A stretch of DNA of 64,000 bases from Onchocerca lupi. Its lineage: Eukaryota > Nematoda > Chromadorea > Rhabditida > Onchocercidae. The stretch covers positions 106,027 to 170,026 of the forward strand of contig JAOVVO010000097.1 in assembly GCA_028564675.1 (NCBI GenBank), given 5' to 3'. The translations under genes and the position numbers were made by a program. The number at the start of each line of letters is the position of its first letter. The first letter of the stretch is position 1. Shown piece after piece: positions 1 to 12,234 of this stretch. A model generated the notes under the pieces. That model did not search any database and had not been told where the DNA came from. It saw nothing but the letters and a program-made list of their open reading frames with translations.

Positions 1-3000
1 GTCGACTTCGATGTTTTCGAGATATCTCAATCAATACCTGCAATTTATGATTTTGACAACTGCGTTGTTAGTAGTATCTTAGTCAATCCTATTCTATTGC
101 CCTCATTTTTAAACTTTTTCACTTCAGATTTTGAAATGAGATTATTCGAATAAGCCAAATTATGGAACTAACCGTGCCTTCTGTAGCATCAAGACCATCA
201 TTTACAGAGAATTTCAATCTCACTTCAGTGATGTTTCTCTTGATAAAATCAAGGCTTTTCGCCAAGTATAACTCTCCTGCATCGCAGCTGCAATTTGGAG
301 AAATGGTAAATAGAGCAATCATTTGAATGAAATTTCATTTTACTTGCTGGAAAAATAAAATATTTCGAATTTTGTAGAAATTTGAAAATCGATACTTTTG
401 TTTGTATATTCACTACTTGTATTTCTTCAATATCTTCTTGTCTAATTACTAATTTATCATTTTTTTCAGAATTCCCGAAGAAAAGCTACAAAACTAAACA
501 AAATATATCATGAAGAGCAGATTCCTCTAAAATTGTCAGAAAATTTATTAATTATTTCTTGAAATGATAAATTAGTTTATATGAACAAATAACCTGATAG
601 CAAACGTATTGTTTGGATTACCATCAATGATTTTCCACCACAATTGATCTCCGTCTGGATCTTTGGCTTCAATTAGTCCAATTGTTTCACCGACGCTATC
701 CGCATCTGATATCGATAGCTGAGCCCAGCGATTCTCGTTCAACAATTTCGGCTTACCATTTGCCTGCACGATTTCAAACTCATGCAATACTTTTTAATTA
801 AAAATTATAAAATTTCATGAAACGGTTCTGTAATTTCTCAATTTTAATTTGGGATGAAACTCGTACAGCCATTTTTGTATGTCTTCCAATAGCATTCAAA
901 GTGATCGAAATCGACGGTGACGTTTGTTGCGGTTGACCCATATCGCTCGCCTGTAGGTGAGTTGGTATTACTTATTTACTTATTTATTCATTTATTTTCT
1001 GATTTAAATCAACTAAGATTACTCAGATTCCAAGTGTACCTCTTTAATTCAATGACTAATTTACTGTTTCAAGTAAACAGTGGTTAGCAGGATAGTATGC
1101 CTCAATTAATATAAAATTTCAAATTTTATGTATGAAAAGCATAACCATAAATGCACCGTTAGCTGGAGAGAATAAAAGTAGAAAAAATGTACCTTCACAG
1201 TTAGTTGATAACTTTTGTTTTCTTTTAAAGATTCAGATGTAATTATTCGACCGTCAGAATCAATAGAGAATAGCGGATCTGCTTCAGTTAAATTGTACAT
1301 CAACCAAGCATTTTCCATTTCATCAATATCGATGGCAAATATTCTTAAAATGTAAAAAATGAGAAAGCTTTCACTATTACACAACCATATATTTTTCGGC
1401 TTTCACATTTCAGCTTGAAGTTATTCAGAACACAAAGAATTCAACTGTTTGATGTTTCATCATTCTTATGGTGGATGAAGTTCAGAGATCAACACTTACC
1501 TGCATAATTCACCAACTTCACCTGCTGGTACATTGAAGTTATAAGCTATTTGTTTGAAAAAGGGTGCATTATCGTTTAAATCAGTGACAGTTATTATTAC
1601 TGGTACTGTTGCACATAATTTTGGATCACCTTGATCGCAGAATTCTACTACAATAACGTGCTCTTTTTGAGTTTCGCGATCCAAGCGTCTTTTTCCACGA
1701 GTTACCACATATCCTGAAATATTCAAAACATTTAAGTCCTAAATAAATACATCATAGTTCTGCATTCGATCGTATAACTAAATCTTTTTGTGAATTCTGA
1801 CTAAAATATTTGAAAACGACCTGTTTTAGAATCGATTGCAAAAAAACTCTGAGGATCACCGCTAATTATTTTAAAACGCACATTCATAATGCCATAGCGA
1901 TTCGAAAAGTCATCTTTATCTTCAGCCTCAATCTAAATACAAAAAGTAATAAAAGAAATAAAAATTTCAGCAATAGATGAATGTAATTTAGTTCTAATAA
2001 TCAGCAATAAGTATTTTCAGTTTTTTCTACAGCAATTAAATGATTACTTTGACGATGACTGTATTTTCCGGTGAATTTTCTGGAACACTGGAAAAATAGA
2101 TAGGACGCAATGATAGCGGTACATGATCATTTTTGTCCAGAACGCGAACAAACACATGAAGTATGGAAGTAAGTGGCACTGGATTCAGATCAGAAGCTTC
2201 AATTATTAGCCAGTAGGAACCGCATGCTTCACGATCGAGAATTATCGAAGTTCGTAATATTCCTGCAAATTTATAATTTATCACATATTATGAAAGTATA
2301 GAAATTGAAAAAAAGATAATGCGGCTGAAGCCCAGAAGTTTCACAGAGCATAAGCGTCTTTTTGAGTTATCATTTTCAACTTGGTTGGATTAAAATAAAG
2401 GTTTGATCTCTCAAGAATTAAATAGCAGTAAATAACAATTTTCTAAATAATCTTCCCAAAAAAATTTTTTAACAAAAAAATCTTCATTATATTACGGAAG
2501 ATATAGGAAAAGATCCGGAAAATAGAAAATTAGGTAAAATAATTAAGTTTAACTTCTTAAAAATCTAAGAGATAATTTCTTAAAAATTTAATCCAAAGCT
2601 AGAGGCCTTCTTAATACCTTCAGAATCAACAGTGAATGAACTGATTCCATCACCACCAACAACAGTATACTTTACAGGCATCTCTGGCCCATCTGGATCA
2701 ACGGCATTCAAAGTAAGAACTTCGGTCCATACGGGCATATTTTCTGCAAAAGTTAATTTGGATGAAAAGTTCACAAGATGAGAAATATCTTGAGATTAAC
2801 TGATACTAATAATAATTCCTGAATTTTTCCAAGCCTATGAAAATCTTCAAGACATTATATTCTAACATTTAAATGCATATCTTACCGTAAACAGTTGCTT
2901 CGTGCGCAATATCATCAAAAAGTGGTGGAGACAAATTTTCATTTACATCTGACAGCTCCACCAGTACTGTACAAATAGAACTTAACACCGGTTCACCGCT

Positions 3001-6000
3001 GTCCATTGCCTATATTACATTGAGATATCATCATTTTTGCTAATACGGTAATTTTTCTTTCTTACTACAGTAATTTCCCTTTCATACCTTTTTTGAAGAA
3101 TAAATAAGCGAAGTTAAATAATACCCAATAAATGGTAAAAATTAATAGATGAAACTTACTTCTATAGACAAATTATACAGCTTTGTTGTTTCAAAATCAA
3201 ACGGCTCATCAGTATTCACAAAAATACATCCTGTATCTTCTTGTATACGAAATGGTACTGTAACGGAAGTTTCGAGAGTACTGTCAAATGCATAGGCCAC
3301 TTCACCATTTTTACCCTCATCCGGATCCCATGCTGCTACACATGTTAATAAGGCGTTATTTGGATAATCTTCCGGAATTATTATCTGAAACGCTGGTTAA
3401 TACGATGAGATTACGTCACTGCATAATTAATAGATATTATGAAAAGGAATTACGGTAAAAACAAAATTTCGGCATAACTATAAAAATGAATAAATTATAG
3501 AAGTTTGATATGGTATGACACTTAAAGAATTTTCTTACAAATAATATAAGTAAAAGCAGAAATCATGAAATTATCAAAACCATGAATTAAGTACTTAGTA
3601 CTTCTTTTTCTAGCCCTAACTTGTAGAATTAAAAGTGTAAAAACTGATGAATAAAAAAAAAAAAATGGCATGAAATAATTAATAATTCCTCATAATTGCC
3701 ATTAATTGTTCTCACTTAGAAAACAAAACAATCAACGATGTTTATTTTGAACATTGATTTCTATGAATTATCATCATTTTAAAATAATTCAAAAAAATTG
3801 TACTTTTCGAATAGACTCAGAACATAAAGGAGCGTTATCGTTAACATCGGTGAGAACAACTGTAACATTCACAAATGCAACCTTCATTGGATGTCCATGA
3901 TCGAAAGCCATAACCGTAAATCTAAAATGCATATTTCCATTCTATTTTTCGATTCTGAATTGATTAAACTTTTGAATTACTACAAAAAAAAAAAAAAAAA
4001 AAAAAACCTGGAAATGTATATTATAATTATTTCCAAATAGAAAGAACTATAATCTACCGATGAAAGGCCATCTCTTCACGATCAAGTTTCTTGATAACTT
4101 GCAAAACACCACTGTTTTCGTCTATTTGAAAATGACTTTCTGAATTTATTATTTGATATCCAACTTGTCCGTTATTATGGTAATCATTGTCCTGGGCCGA
4201 TAGTGCTAAGATTTTGGTCCCAATTACAGTATCCTCCGCTATACGTACGCGATAATATGGCTGAAATAATAATATAACAGGAAAAATAAAAAATCAGTGC
4301 TGATGAAAGACCAGAAAATGAGATAAGAATTATATTTGGTTTTATTTAGCTCCTTCCAGCTATGAGTAGCTGCTGAATATCTTTCTAATCAGATCAGTTG
4401 ACTATTTGCAGCTCAATTCGAAAATTTCTGAGCACCTTCTCGAAGCGTGGTCTATGTACATTGGCTTCAGAGATCAAGACTTTGATGATTCCATTGGTAC
4501 ATCTAACAGGTTGACCCCAATCACAAGCACTTATTTGAACGATATATTCCATTGGTTTTGTTTCATTTTTGTTTCTCAACAAGTCCGTCAACGGTAGCAA
4601 TAGAATAATTTGACCACTAAATGGTTCCAATGCAAAAAATCTGTCAGAAGTGCCGAATCGTATCAAGCCAGCATAGCCGATATCACCATCGTGAGCTTCA
4701 ACTCGTCCCAGTACCTTAAAGAATTGATTTTAATCTAAATTTGCTAACTTTATAGTTTCAATTATAGAACAACATACCATCTTAACATAATTATAAGCAA
4801 TAATCAATGAGTGATAAAAACTATAGAATTAATTTTCAAGCAAAAAGTAATGCTCACTACTCATTGTCATCTCATAAAATTTGCATTCAATCATAATCTT
4901 TTTATCACTTTAATAATCATCTTTATCATTATACAGTTATTGTCAAATGAGGATTTCATTTATAAAATTGTTTACTGTGAACAATAAATAATATAAATTT
5001 CCATTTTTTTTTTATCTTCCTCGCCTCTTCTTTCTCTCGCTCTTAAATATTAAAATTTAATTCATTTATCAAATCAATATTTTCTTATTTCCATAAATGG
5101 TTTAACAATCCATTGTATAGCGATCTATGTGAAAAGAAATGAGAGAGCAAAACAGACTAATACATTAACCGAAAACAAAAAGTTCAATTTCATGGAGATA
5201 CCTTTCCAGGTACGGTATCTTTAGGTACAACAAGAACAGTTTCGTTTATGAGAACCGGTGATTGTTTATTTTGCGGTTCACGAAGAACTGATGGCTTCGT
5301 CTTGAGCGGAGGTTTTGTACCGCTAATATACGTGTTAATCAGTACTTCACTGCTTCGCGAAAATGGCCATCCAGCATCAGATGCTCGGATTCTAAGCTTC
5401 CATTGAGATTCGTTCCCCAGTGGTTTCTGTCGTAATGCAACCTAAAGCAAACTTAACGGAGTAAGCTTTTCTTCAATTCTGATGTATTGTATTATTTGAA
5501 TATTCAATATAAACGATCTACCAGTTTATTGCCACGTCAAATAAAACGAGATATTAAAAATTTAAGATTTTGCAAGTTTTTTTTTTTGAAAATTAAAGAT
5601 TTCTTTTTAGAGGGTTTTGCAGAGCACATTGTTCTACTGTAAGTAGATAAAATATACTTCGCCTGAATTAGGATTGACAGCAAAGATCTGCTTAGTGATA
5701 AGCGCTTCACCGAGTAATTCATATCGGATGTGACCATTTGCGCCACTATCGATATCCAGTGCTTCTGCTTTAAACAATACTTTGCTCAGCGGGTAATTCC
5801 GAGGAAAAGCTGCAAATTTAATTGACGCTTAAGACTGTCGGCACTAATTCTTTGAATTTTTGATATTTCCCGTTCATTCGTTAGGATTAATGACCAGAAA
5901 ATCTTCCTAACATTTTCTCAGGTAAAGATTTAAAAAGTTTCGAATTTAAATCAAAGGAAATACAAAATATAACATTCGAAAAAAATAATAACTTTCTTCT

Positions 6001-9000
6001 TTAGCCGATTCATTGTCATACTATTCACTAATATCGTGACAATGCTTTGTTAAGGCAGATTAATTTTCTCCAAGTTTTCTTAGATAAATTAATTTACATA
6101 AAACAAGCAAAATTAATTAACTAATTCAAAAATCGAACTGAAACATGCAAAAACTTTTACCAGTTTGTAAATCCCTTATCAATATTATCGATTATATCTA
6201 AACTCTTGTATCCCTTAATTTCTTCATCTTCCAAATGATGCAAACAAAATATGAACAATAGGAATTCTCTCAAGTCACTACAACCAGAAAGTTCATAAAT
6301 TGTTTACCAACAGGGTCACCTCGAGCCCATTTAGCAGCAAAAGTTGGACAATGGTCATTACTATCTGTTATCATTATTTCTACTTCTTTCTTTGTTTCCA
6401 AAGTATTGTCCAGCAACTGAAACATATCATTTGTCATGAAGACGACAGTTGCAACAATGTTTCATCTAAACTTGTCAGTAATTTCCTGTTAAATACACAC
6501 CACGTCAGATTTAATTAATTTATGAAATTAACAGGCAGATTCAACATCGTCAATTTATCTTCCAATGATTATATAAGCTGAAAAATTAGATTTCTGACAA
6601 TTTGGGCAGTTTCTGTACTGGACTATCATTTTTAATAAAAAAAAAGTACCAACCCTGGCAAAAACTTCAAAACGATAAAGTGACACATTTTCGTAATCAA
6701 GCCATTCGATTACTCTTATATATCCGCTTTTCTCATCTATAGAGAAAGGCAGATTCCTGTCAGCATTTGAAGTTGAATACCTGTTTAAAATTGAGCTTAA
6801 AATAGTTTCCTTGACTTTTGCTAATGATTCCGAATGCAGAATTGATGAACTTTTTCATGACTATATCAAAGTAACTATAGCATATTTTAATAATGGATTT
6901 CTTTCTTTCCATATGTGTCATTTTGCTACATTTTTCAATTAATTCATTTATCGCAAATATTAGCCATTAGTATTTTTAAAATCAACTAGATGATGGCTCC
7001 AATTCAACTTTAAATATGTTCTAGCTTTCTTAATGTTTCCAGATAGAATACCTCGACGTATCTTTCCTAGGCTCCAATTTATGACGCAACTATTACCAGG
7101 ATATGGAACGATTGATAAGTGACCAGATTGATGTATATTTCAATTTATATTATCAGAATCATATCAATATCGAACCTTATTTGCTCATCATCTCCATCAA
7201 AACCATTTAAAACATGAGCTTTCAGTTGTGTGACAACATAACCTATAGGTACCGATTCGTTAACAACAATTTGCACGATTGATAAATCTTCAAATTGTAT
7301 CAGTCGTTTGCCTATTAATTGTATACTAATGTTTCCCACCAGATCTTCAACGAAATCATCAACAACAGTTGCTTTTAGCTGAATAAACCAGTCAGCATGT
7401 GGCCGAATACCTTAAAAAGTTTCTTTCATTTGAATTTAGTTTGTATTAATTCTTTTAAATCGTTAAGGAATTTGAAAATTTAGATCAAATCTCTAGATGA
7501 AAAGTAAAACATATGCACGTCCCAAAGTATTCGATAATCCTCAAAAAACTAATTGTTAATTAACTTGAAATTCAAACTTCGCTTCAGTTCAATCTTTTAC
7601 CTTAAAGTTAATTAAAGTTGAATTTTTGAAGAGCAATGATATTTACCTGCCATTTACTATAATTAATTTCTCGTCATTTGCCTAATAATTGAAGGAAGCA
7701 AATGATAAAATTAAGTGATTAACAAATGTGCTAACCAGCGATGGTTTCAACGAGCCAAACATTGTTGTTGCCTGAATCTTTTTTCAGGACAAAAGCGCCA
7801 GCATGTTCTTCATCGATGATCTCCAACTTGGCGATTGTATCTGTTGTCATCTCTTCTATCCTTGCTATTGCAACAATTTGAGTTACATTCCACAAACTTG
7901 CTGATATCGGTTTCATCTCAATTCTTAACTTTCGCTCACTCTTCTCCACTGATCCTACCGTTATTATCTACGAAATGCATAATTTAATCATAAACTATGA
8001 TAATGAGAAATTTTAATTACAATGATGGCATTAATTACAGCCTTGAGACAGAAGCAGAGCGAAAAATGAGAGACGAAAAGAGATAATCATCTATTGCTCA
8101 TTGCATCAAAATAAACCAATAAAATTCAGACATTTTCGCTTTGATTATTTCTAAGAATTATGCATGAATTTGAAAATGACTGACCACAGAGTTATAATTC
8201 CTGATAAGGATCTAAGAGTTACTGAGATTCTACAAAATTTCACATTTATCATTTATTAAGAGCAAAAAATTTATCAAATAATGAAAAAGAACCGCTTTAG
8301 CTTTATTATGATTGAAGAGATTATTTTCATTATCGCTATGAGCCCTTTTTCGAAATAGTCTTGAAGCTCGATCTTCGGCCAAAAGCGTCAATTCATAGGT
8401 GCCAGATTCCAAGGATCGCAAATTCCGGATAGCACCAGAAATCGGGTCAACCATGAAATCAAGTGACCATTCCACTAACGAATAATAAATTTGACTATTC
8501 AGGGCAATATCAGCATCAGAAGCCTGCACTTGCAGGATGGTGGTAAACGGCGATATCTGTAAAAAGATGAATATAGCGCAGAATCTTATCATATACAACG
8601 ACATATAAGTCTAAATTATATCTTAACCCATGTCTTCCCATTTTATCAGTTACGCCGCAAAAGTGTCGCAAACATAAGGACGATTTATACATGCATGTGT
8701 ATGCATCGCATTTCAGGAGTTCATTATTGATGGGAAAAGAAATCAAAACAAACATTTTGCTTGATTTCAACTCTATACTCCTCCTTCTCGAATATTGGTC
8801 CCGCATCATTTTGATCTGTTACAAATAAGTTAACTACAACTGTTGTCTCCAAGTTTGTTGCATCCTTTCGACGACATGATGCTTTGATTAGAAATTCATA
8901 TCGATCCTAAATTTAAAACCATTTTACTTTTCAAATTTATTGGACATGTCTGAAACATATCACTATAACTTCACTAATAGTTAAATGTGCAGTTTCAGAT

Positions 9001-10219
9001 CCTTAAAAGTATTAGAATTTCTTGGGCATAATGTTATTTGGAGCATAAGTTTAAAAAAATTTCAGTTTCTAAGAAATTTCAGTCTTTTCATTTTAACAAG
9101 TATTGATAAGCAGCTGATATCTTAGAACGCAACTTGATAATACTGTTTTCCAATTAGTAATTTTTCTGCACTTTTTCTTCTTTTCCTAACAAGCAAGCAG
9201 TAAAAATGCTATATGACTGCATCGTGAGCTTTTCTCGAGACTCATGTCGGTTTACTCAAATAATTGAATATCGAGTCAATCTTGATATTCTGGACATATC
9301 CAATTCTTTCTAATCTATTTCTTTTTTAATCATTCCGGTATTATCAAACCTTTAATTCCCGATTGAGTATTCCATCATTCCGATATCGAATTCGAAGAAA
9401 TGCAAAATCACCTACGGTCTTTGCTTCAGCCTTGAAATATTGTCTATCACCCTGCAAAACTTTGATTTCATGAAGACAAATAGAGTTTTGTGGCGATGGA
9501 TGAGAATATTTAATTTTTTAAAAAAAGTCATATCTTGATGTTCATGTCAAATACAAATTAGTTTCACACTTCTTGTTAGTCAGAAATACAAATGAAGATT
9601 CGACTAAACGATAGGAAATTTTCTATTACCTCAACAATTCGAAATTTCAAAATGGCATCATCTCTTGGGAGTGGTATACCCATTCGAATGGGTTCATTTA
9701 CGATCGCATAAATATCTTTGCCACGAGCGTTCTCTTCCAGTGAAACATTATAAATTGGTGCTGTGAACTGAAATTGCTTCTTTCAAGATCATTTCCCGAA
9801 ATTCAATTTTGTCGTAAGCGGATTAATATGTCAACATGAAGTCAACTTTATCTCTCGAAATTCTTCAGCGAGAATTAGTAATGCATAAGTTACTTACCTA
9901 TTATTAGATTCCGATAACATGTGCATAAAGGTGTATGGTTAAGAGACGGTGAAGACAAGACTACTGAGTGCAAAATATTTGTGAAAAGATCCAATTGGTA
10001 AAACTTCTAAATTTTGAATTTATTTTATTTTTTAACTAAATTGAATATCTATGTGAGTTTTGACTTGGAATATTTTCTAATTGAAATTCAACTTCTAGTA
10101 TATTTAAGAATCAAGAAGTGCATACATACCTGAAAAGTATCGATTTCGCGTTTATTATTCCGGGCAGATCCGGAAAGACCGCAACCGAATAATAATAGAG
10201 CCAAGAGCAGACTAGTCAT
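1..10219 (-). CDS. cdh-4: Fat-like protocadherin, N-terminal part (3' end outside window)
   Basis: This gene encodes a very large single-pass adhesion protein of the Fat-like family, for which C. elegans cdh-4 is the likely orthologue. Family members act at cell-cell contacts in planar polarity and neuronal/epithelial morphogenesis. Visible exons (minus strand, high to low): 10219-10130, 9767-9630, 9451-9350, 8906-8754, 8556-8293, 7967-7736, 7410-7176, 6780-6654, 6416-6308, 5809-5658, 5441-5202, 4714-4436, 4260-4058, 3921-3804, 3384-3160, 3009-2886, 2743-2618, 2262-2048, 1932-1821, 1713-1500, 1343-1193, 950-861 or 867, 763-594, 287-173, 37-1. They give about 1,340 residues and about 12 cadherin repeats with linkers such as TDQNDAGPIF, TDSNDHCP, TDVNDNAP, LDKNDHVP and TDLNDNAPFF, plus LDRE motifs. 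The start carries a signal peptide, MTSLLLALLLFGCGLSGSA. The first repeat (IYNVSLEEN, RMGIPLP, GDFAFLRIR, LNRELKDRYEFLIKA) follows the first repeat of FAT proteins, so this is the true N-terminus. The membrane segment and cytoplasmic tail lie beyond position 1. The 950/763 junction is the only uncertain one. Confidence 0.85.
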
Positions 10220-11930
10220 TAGGTAGTTGCAATTTGTAGATATTAATGAAGCAATTATTGTTCAGAACAGTAAAAGTAATAGCAATAAGATTATCAGTGG
10301 CAGTGATAGCAGTTGAGGGAAACATAAGCAGTGATAGCAATAGGCACAAATGATAAGTGACCTTGAAGTGGTAGATTGTTATTTCTTTCAATTTTTTAGC
10401 GAATGGCTAAGAAACGACATTTTGGCAAACAAATAAAGTTTCGGAAATTCAGCAGAGAAGTAATTAGATTATTTTACTCCTTTTCATTCTGAAAATTTGA
10501 ATAATAAACAATAGACAAAACAACATTTCCGAATATTTCCAAGCAAAGATTTGATCTTTCAATAAAAAAATTTGGATGACTTGATACAACGATAATGCTA
10601 CTTTGCCATTAGTTAGATCAATGTTTTTATAATGCACAAGCAATGTTTTCATAATGAAGGAACATTAACATACATAAAAAACAATTCAAATTTATATAAA
10701 ATATTTTATTGTTTTGCAAACCAATTATTTATAAGTAAATTTCAATTCCCACAAATTTTTGATGCTTCTTTTAATGCACTGATGAAAATATATCATTTTA
10801 AACAAGTAAATTTTTTCAATTTTTAAAATTTTTGAGAAGTATTAAATTCTTCTTGTTCTTTCCAAATTTTCGCAAAAAAAAATTTTTTTTACCCTTTTTT
10901 TTTTTGTGGCAATTCGGAAGGAAATAAGAATTTAAAGAAATTGATGAAGAAATGATGGTACTGAAGAGAAGTTTTTGAATAGGAGGAGAAGAAGAAAGAC
11001 GAAGTTCGTTAAGAAGAACTTGGAATTTGAACAAACTGGACAATCAGAAATGAAAATCAATATCATTTTTGGCTGCACAGAATTAAGATCTGATTAGAGA
11101 CAATCTTTCTTTCAATTTCTGATATCACTAATAGATTATTAGGAATATTTGTAATTGCATAAACTGACATGCATAGATGCAGTACAGAGACTGCCCTAAA
11201 AAACTTTCACTCTCTTTAAGTAATATAAAATACTTTTGTCTTTTATTTATTCTTTCTTCTTTTATATTCTTTCAACACCTATATGACTCGTAAACAATAT
11301 TTGCATTATAAAGCTAATTCTAAAAATTGTTTATATAAGAGTATTTGAATTTCAATTCATTTAAATACAAATAAGAATGAATTGTATGCCGTAAAAGAGA
11401 TGGAAGTTTTTAAATTTTTGCGTTAATTGGTATCACTGTTGCAAAAATGTCCACTATACAGATTTTCAAATTTTATATTCATTCAGTATTTGGACTTTGG
11501 AAATAAAGTGAAGGAGATTTATGCAGAAAAAAAAATAAGGAAATCAATAAAATATTAAACTCAATCTGAAAATCATCTGAGTATCTAAATATTGCTACTG
11601 AGAAGAGCAATAGGCTTCGGTATTGGACTGAGTAAAATTCCATTGTCACTTACTCATAATTGAATCCACGACAGGCCTGAATTGATAACTTTTATGTACC
11701 AAAGTACCAATTAATCAGAGGCTTAGTATGAATTCATTTCATTTCATCGCACTTTTTCGTATTTCAGATGAAATTTGAGTAATTGCGATAATTAATCTGA
11801 TTAAAGTGAATCTTCACTTCCTGCTGAATTTTCTGCAACTTTTTAACTATCACTGATTATAAAAATGAGAAGTGATAACTAACAATGGATATATTGATAT
11901 ATGCTTCATCAAAAGGCAAAAAATGAGCAA
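10220..11930. other. 5' flank of the cadherin gene, no gene seen
   Basis: This AT-rich stretch lies upstream of the cadherin start codon. Short open frames on both strands (for example 10464-10652, 10632-10826 and 10816-11043) are low-complexity, rich in Lys, Phe and Asn, and have no recognisable motif. Promoter elements for the cadherin gene presumably sit here, but no specific site can be named. Confidence 0.5.
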
Positions 11931-11934
11931 ACTA

Positions 11935-12135
11935 TGTGAAGGGTGTGATATTGACGTTGACATATGGTCGCTACGGGAGTGTCGAGGAGAAGACATTAAT
12001 CATCGAAAAGGTCATCTGTGGCTGTATGAGAAGAAGGTTGACCCTCAGTATCTTCAATTATATAGAGGGGTCAGCTTGTTCCCCAGTACAGGGGACTTTC
12101 TGTCTGACCATCCCATCTAATTTTTGTTTTAAGAG
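11935..12135 (+). ncRNA. GC-richer structured block, candidate small RNA
   Basis: About 200 bases are visibly richer in G and C than their surroundings and can fold strongly. GGTCAG at 12069-12074 can pair with CTGACC at 12104-12109, enclosing a CCCC (12081-12084)/GGGG (12091-12094) stem. The same GGGGTC run can instead pair with the upstream GACCCTC near 12039-12045, so two exclusive folds are possible. On the plus strand the block ends in ATTTTTG at 12120-12126, compatible with a Pol III stop. A T6 run also follows on the minus strand, so the strand is not settled. Two frames are open across it, but neither protein is recognisable. I could not assign it to RNase P, RNase MRP, SRP, U-snRNA or Y/sb RNA. 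An unrecognised conserved exon remains possible. Confidence 0.25.
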
Positions 12136-12216
12136 CTCATATTGCTTCCGCTACTTTTTTGCTCATTTCTCGTTATATAGAATTCCCCTTCAACTTGGCT
12201 AATACTACAAAAATCT

Positions 12217-12234
12217 TTCTCTCTCTCTCTCTCT
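12217..12234. repeat. (CT)n microsatellite
   Basis: A run of alternating C and T, about nine units long, lies in the flank of the cadherin gene just beyond the candidate structured RNA block. Confidence 0.8.

Noticed and set aside
11935..12135. RNase MRP or RNase P RNA on the minus strand, suggested by a GAAAGTCCCC run
   Set aside because: Other conserved regions of these RNAs and the expected 5'/3' pairing could not be found, so only a generic structured-RNA call is kept.
11872..12202. Two overlapping plus-strand open frames of 82 and 88 residues as a possible gene
   Set aside because: Both frames are open at once over a GC-richer block that folds well, so a structural RNA or chance is more likely than coding.
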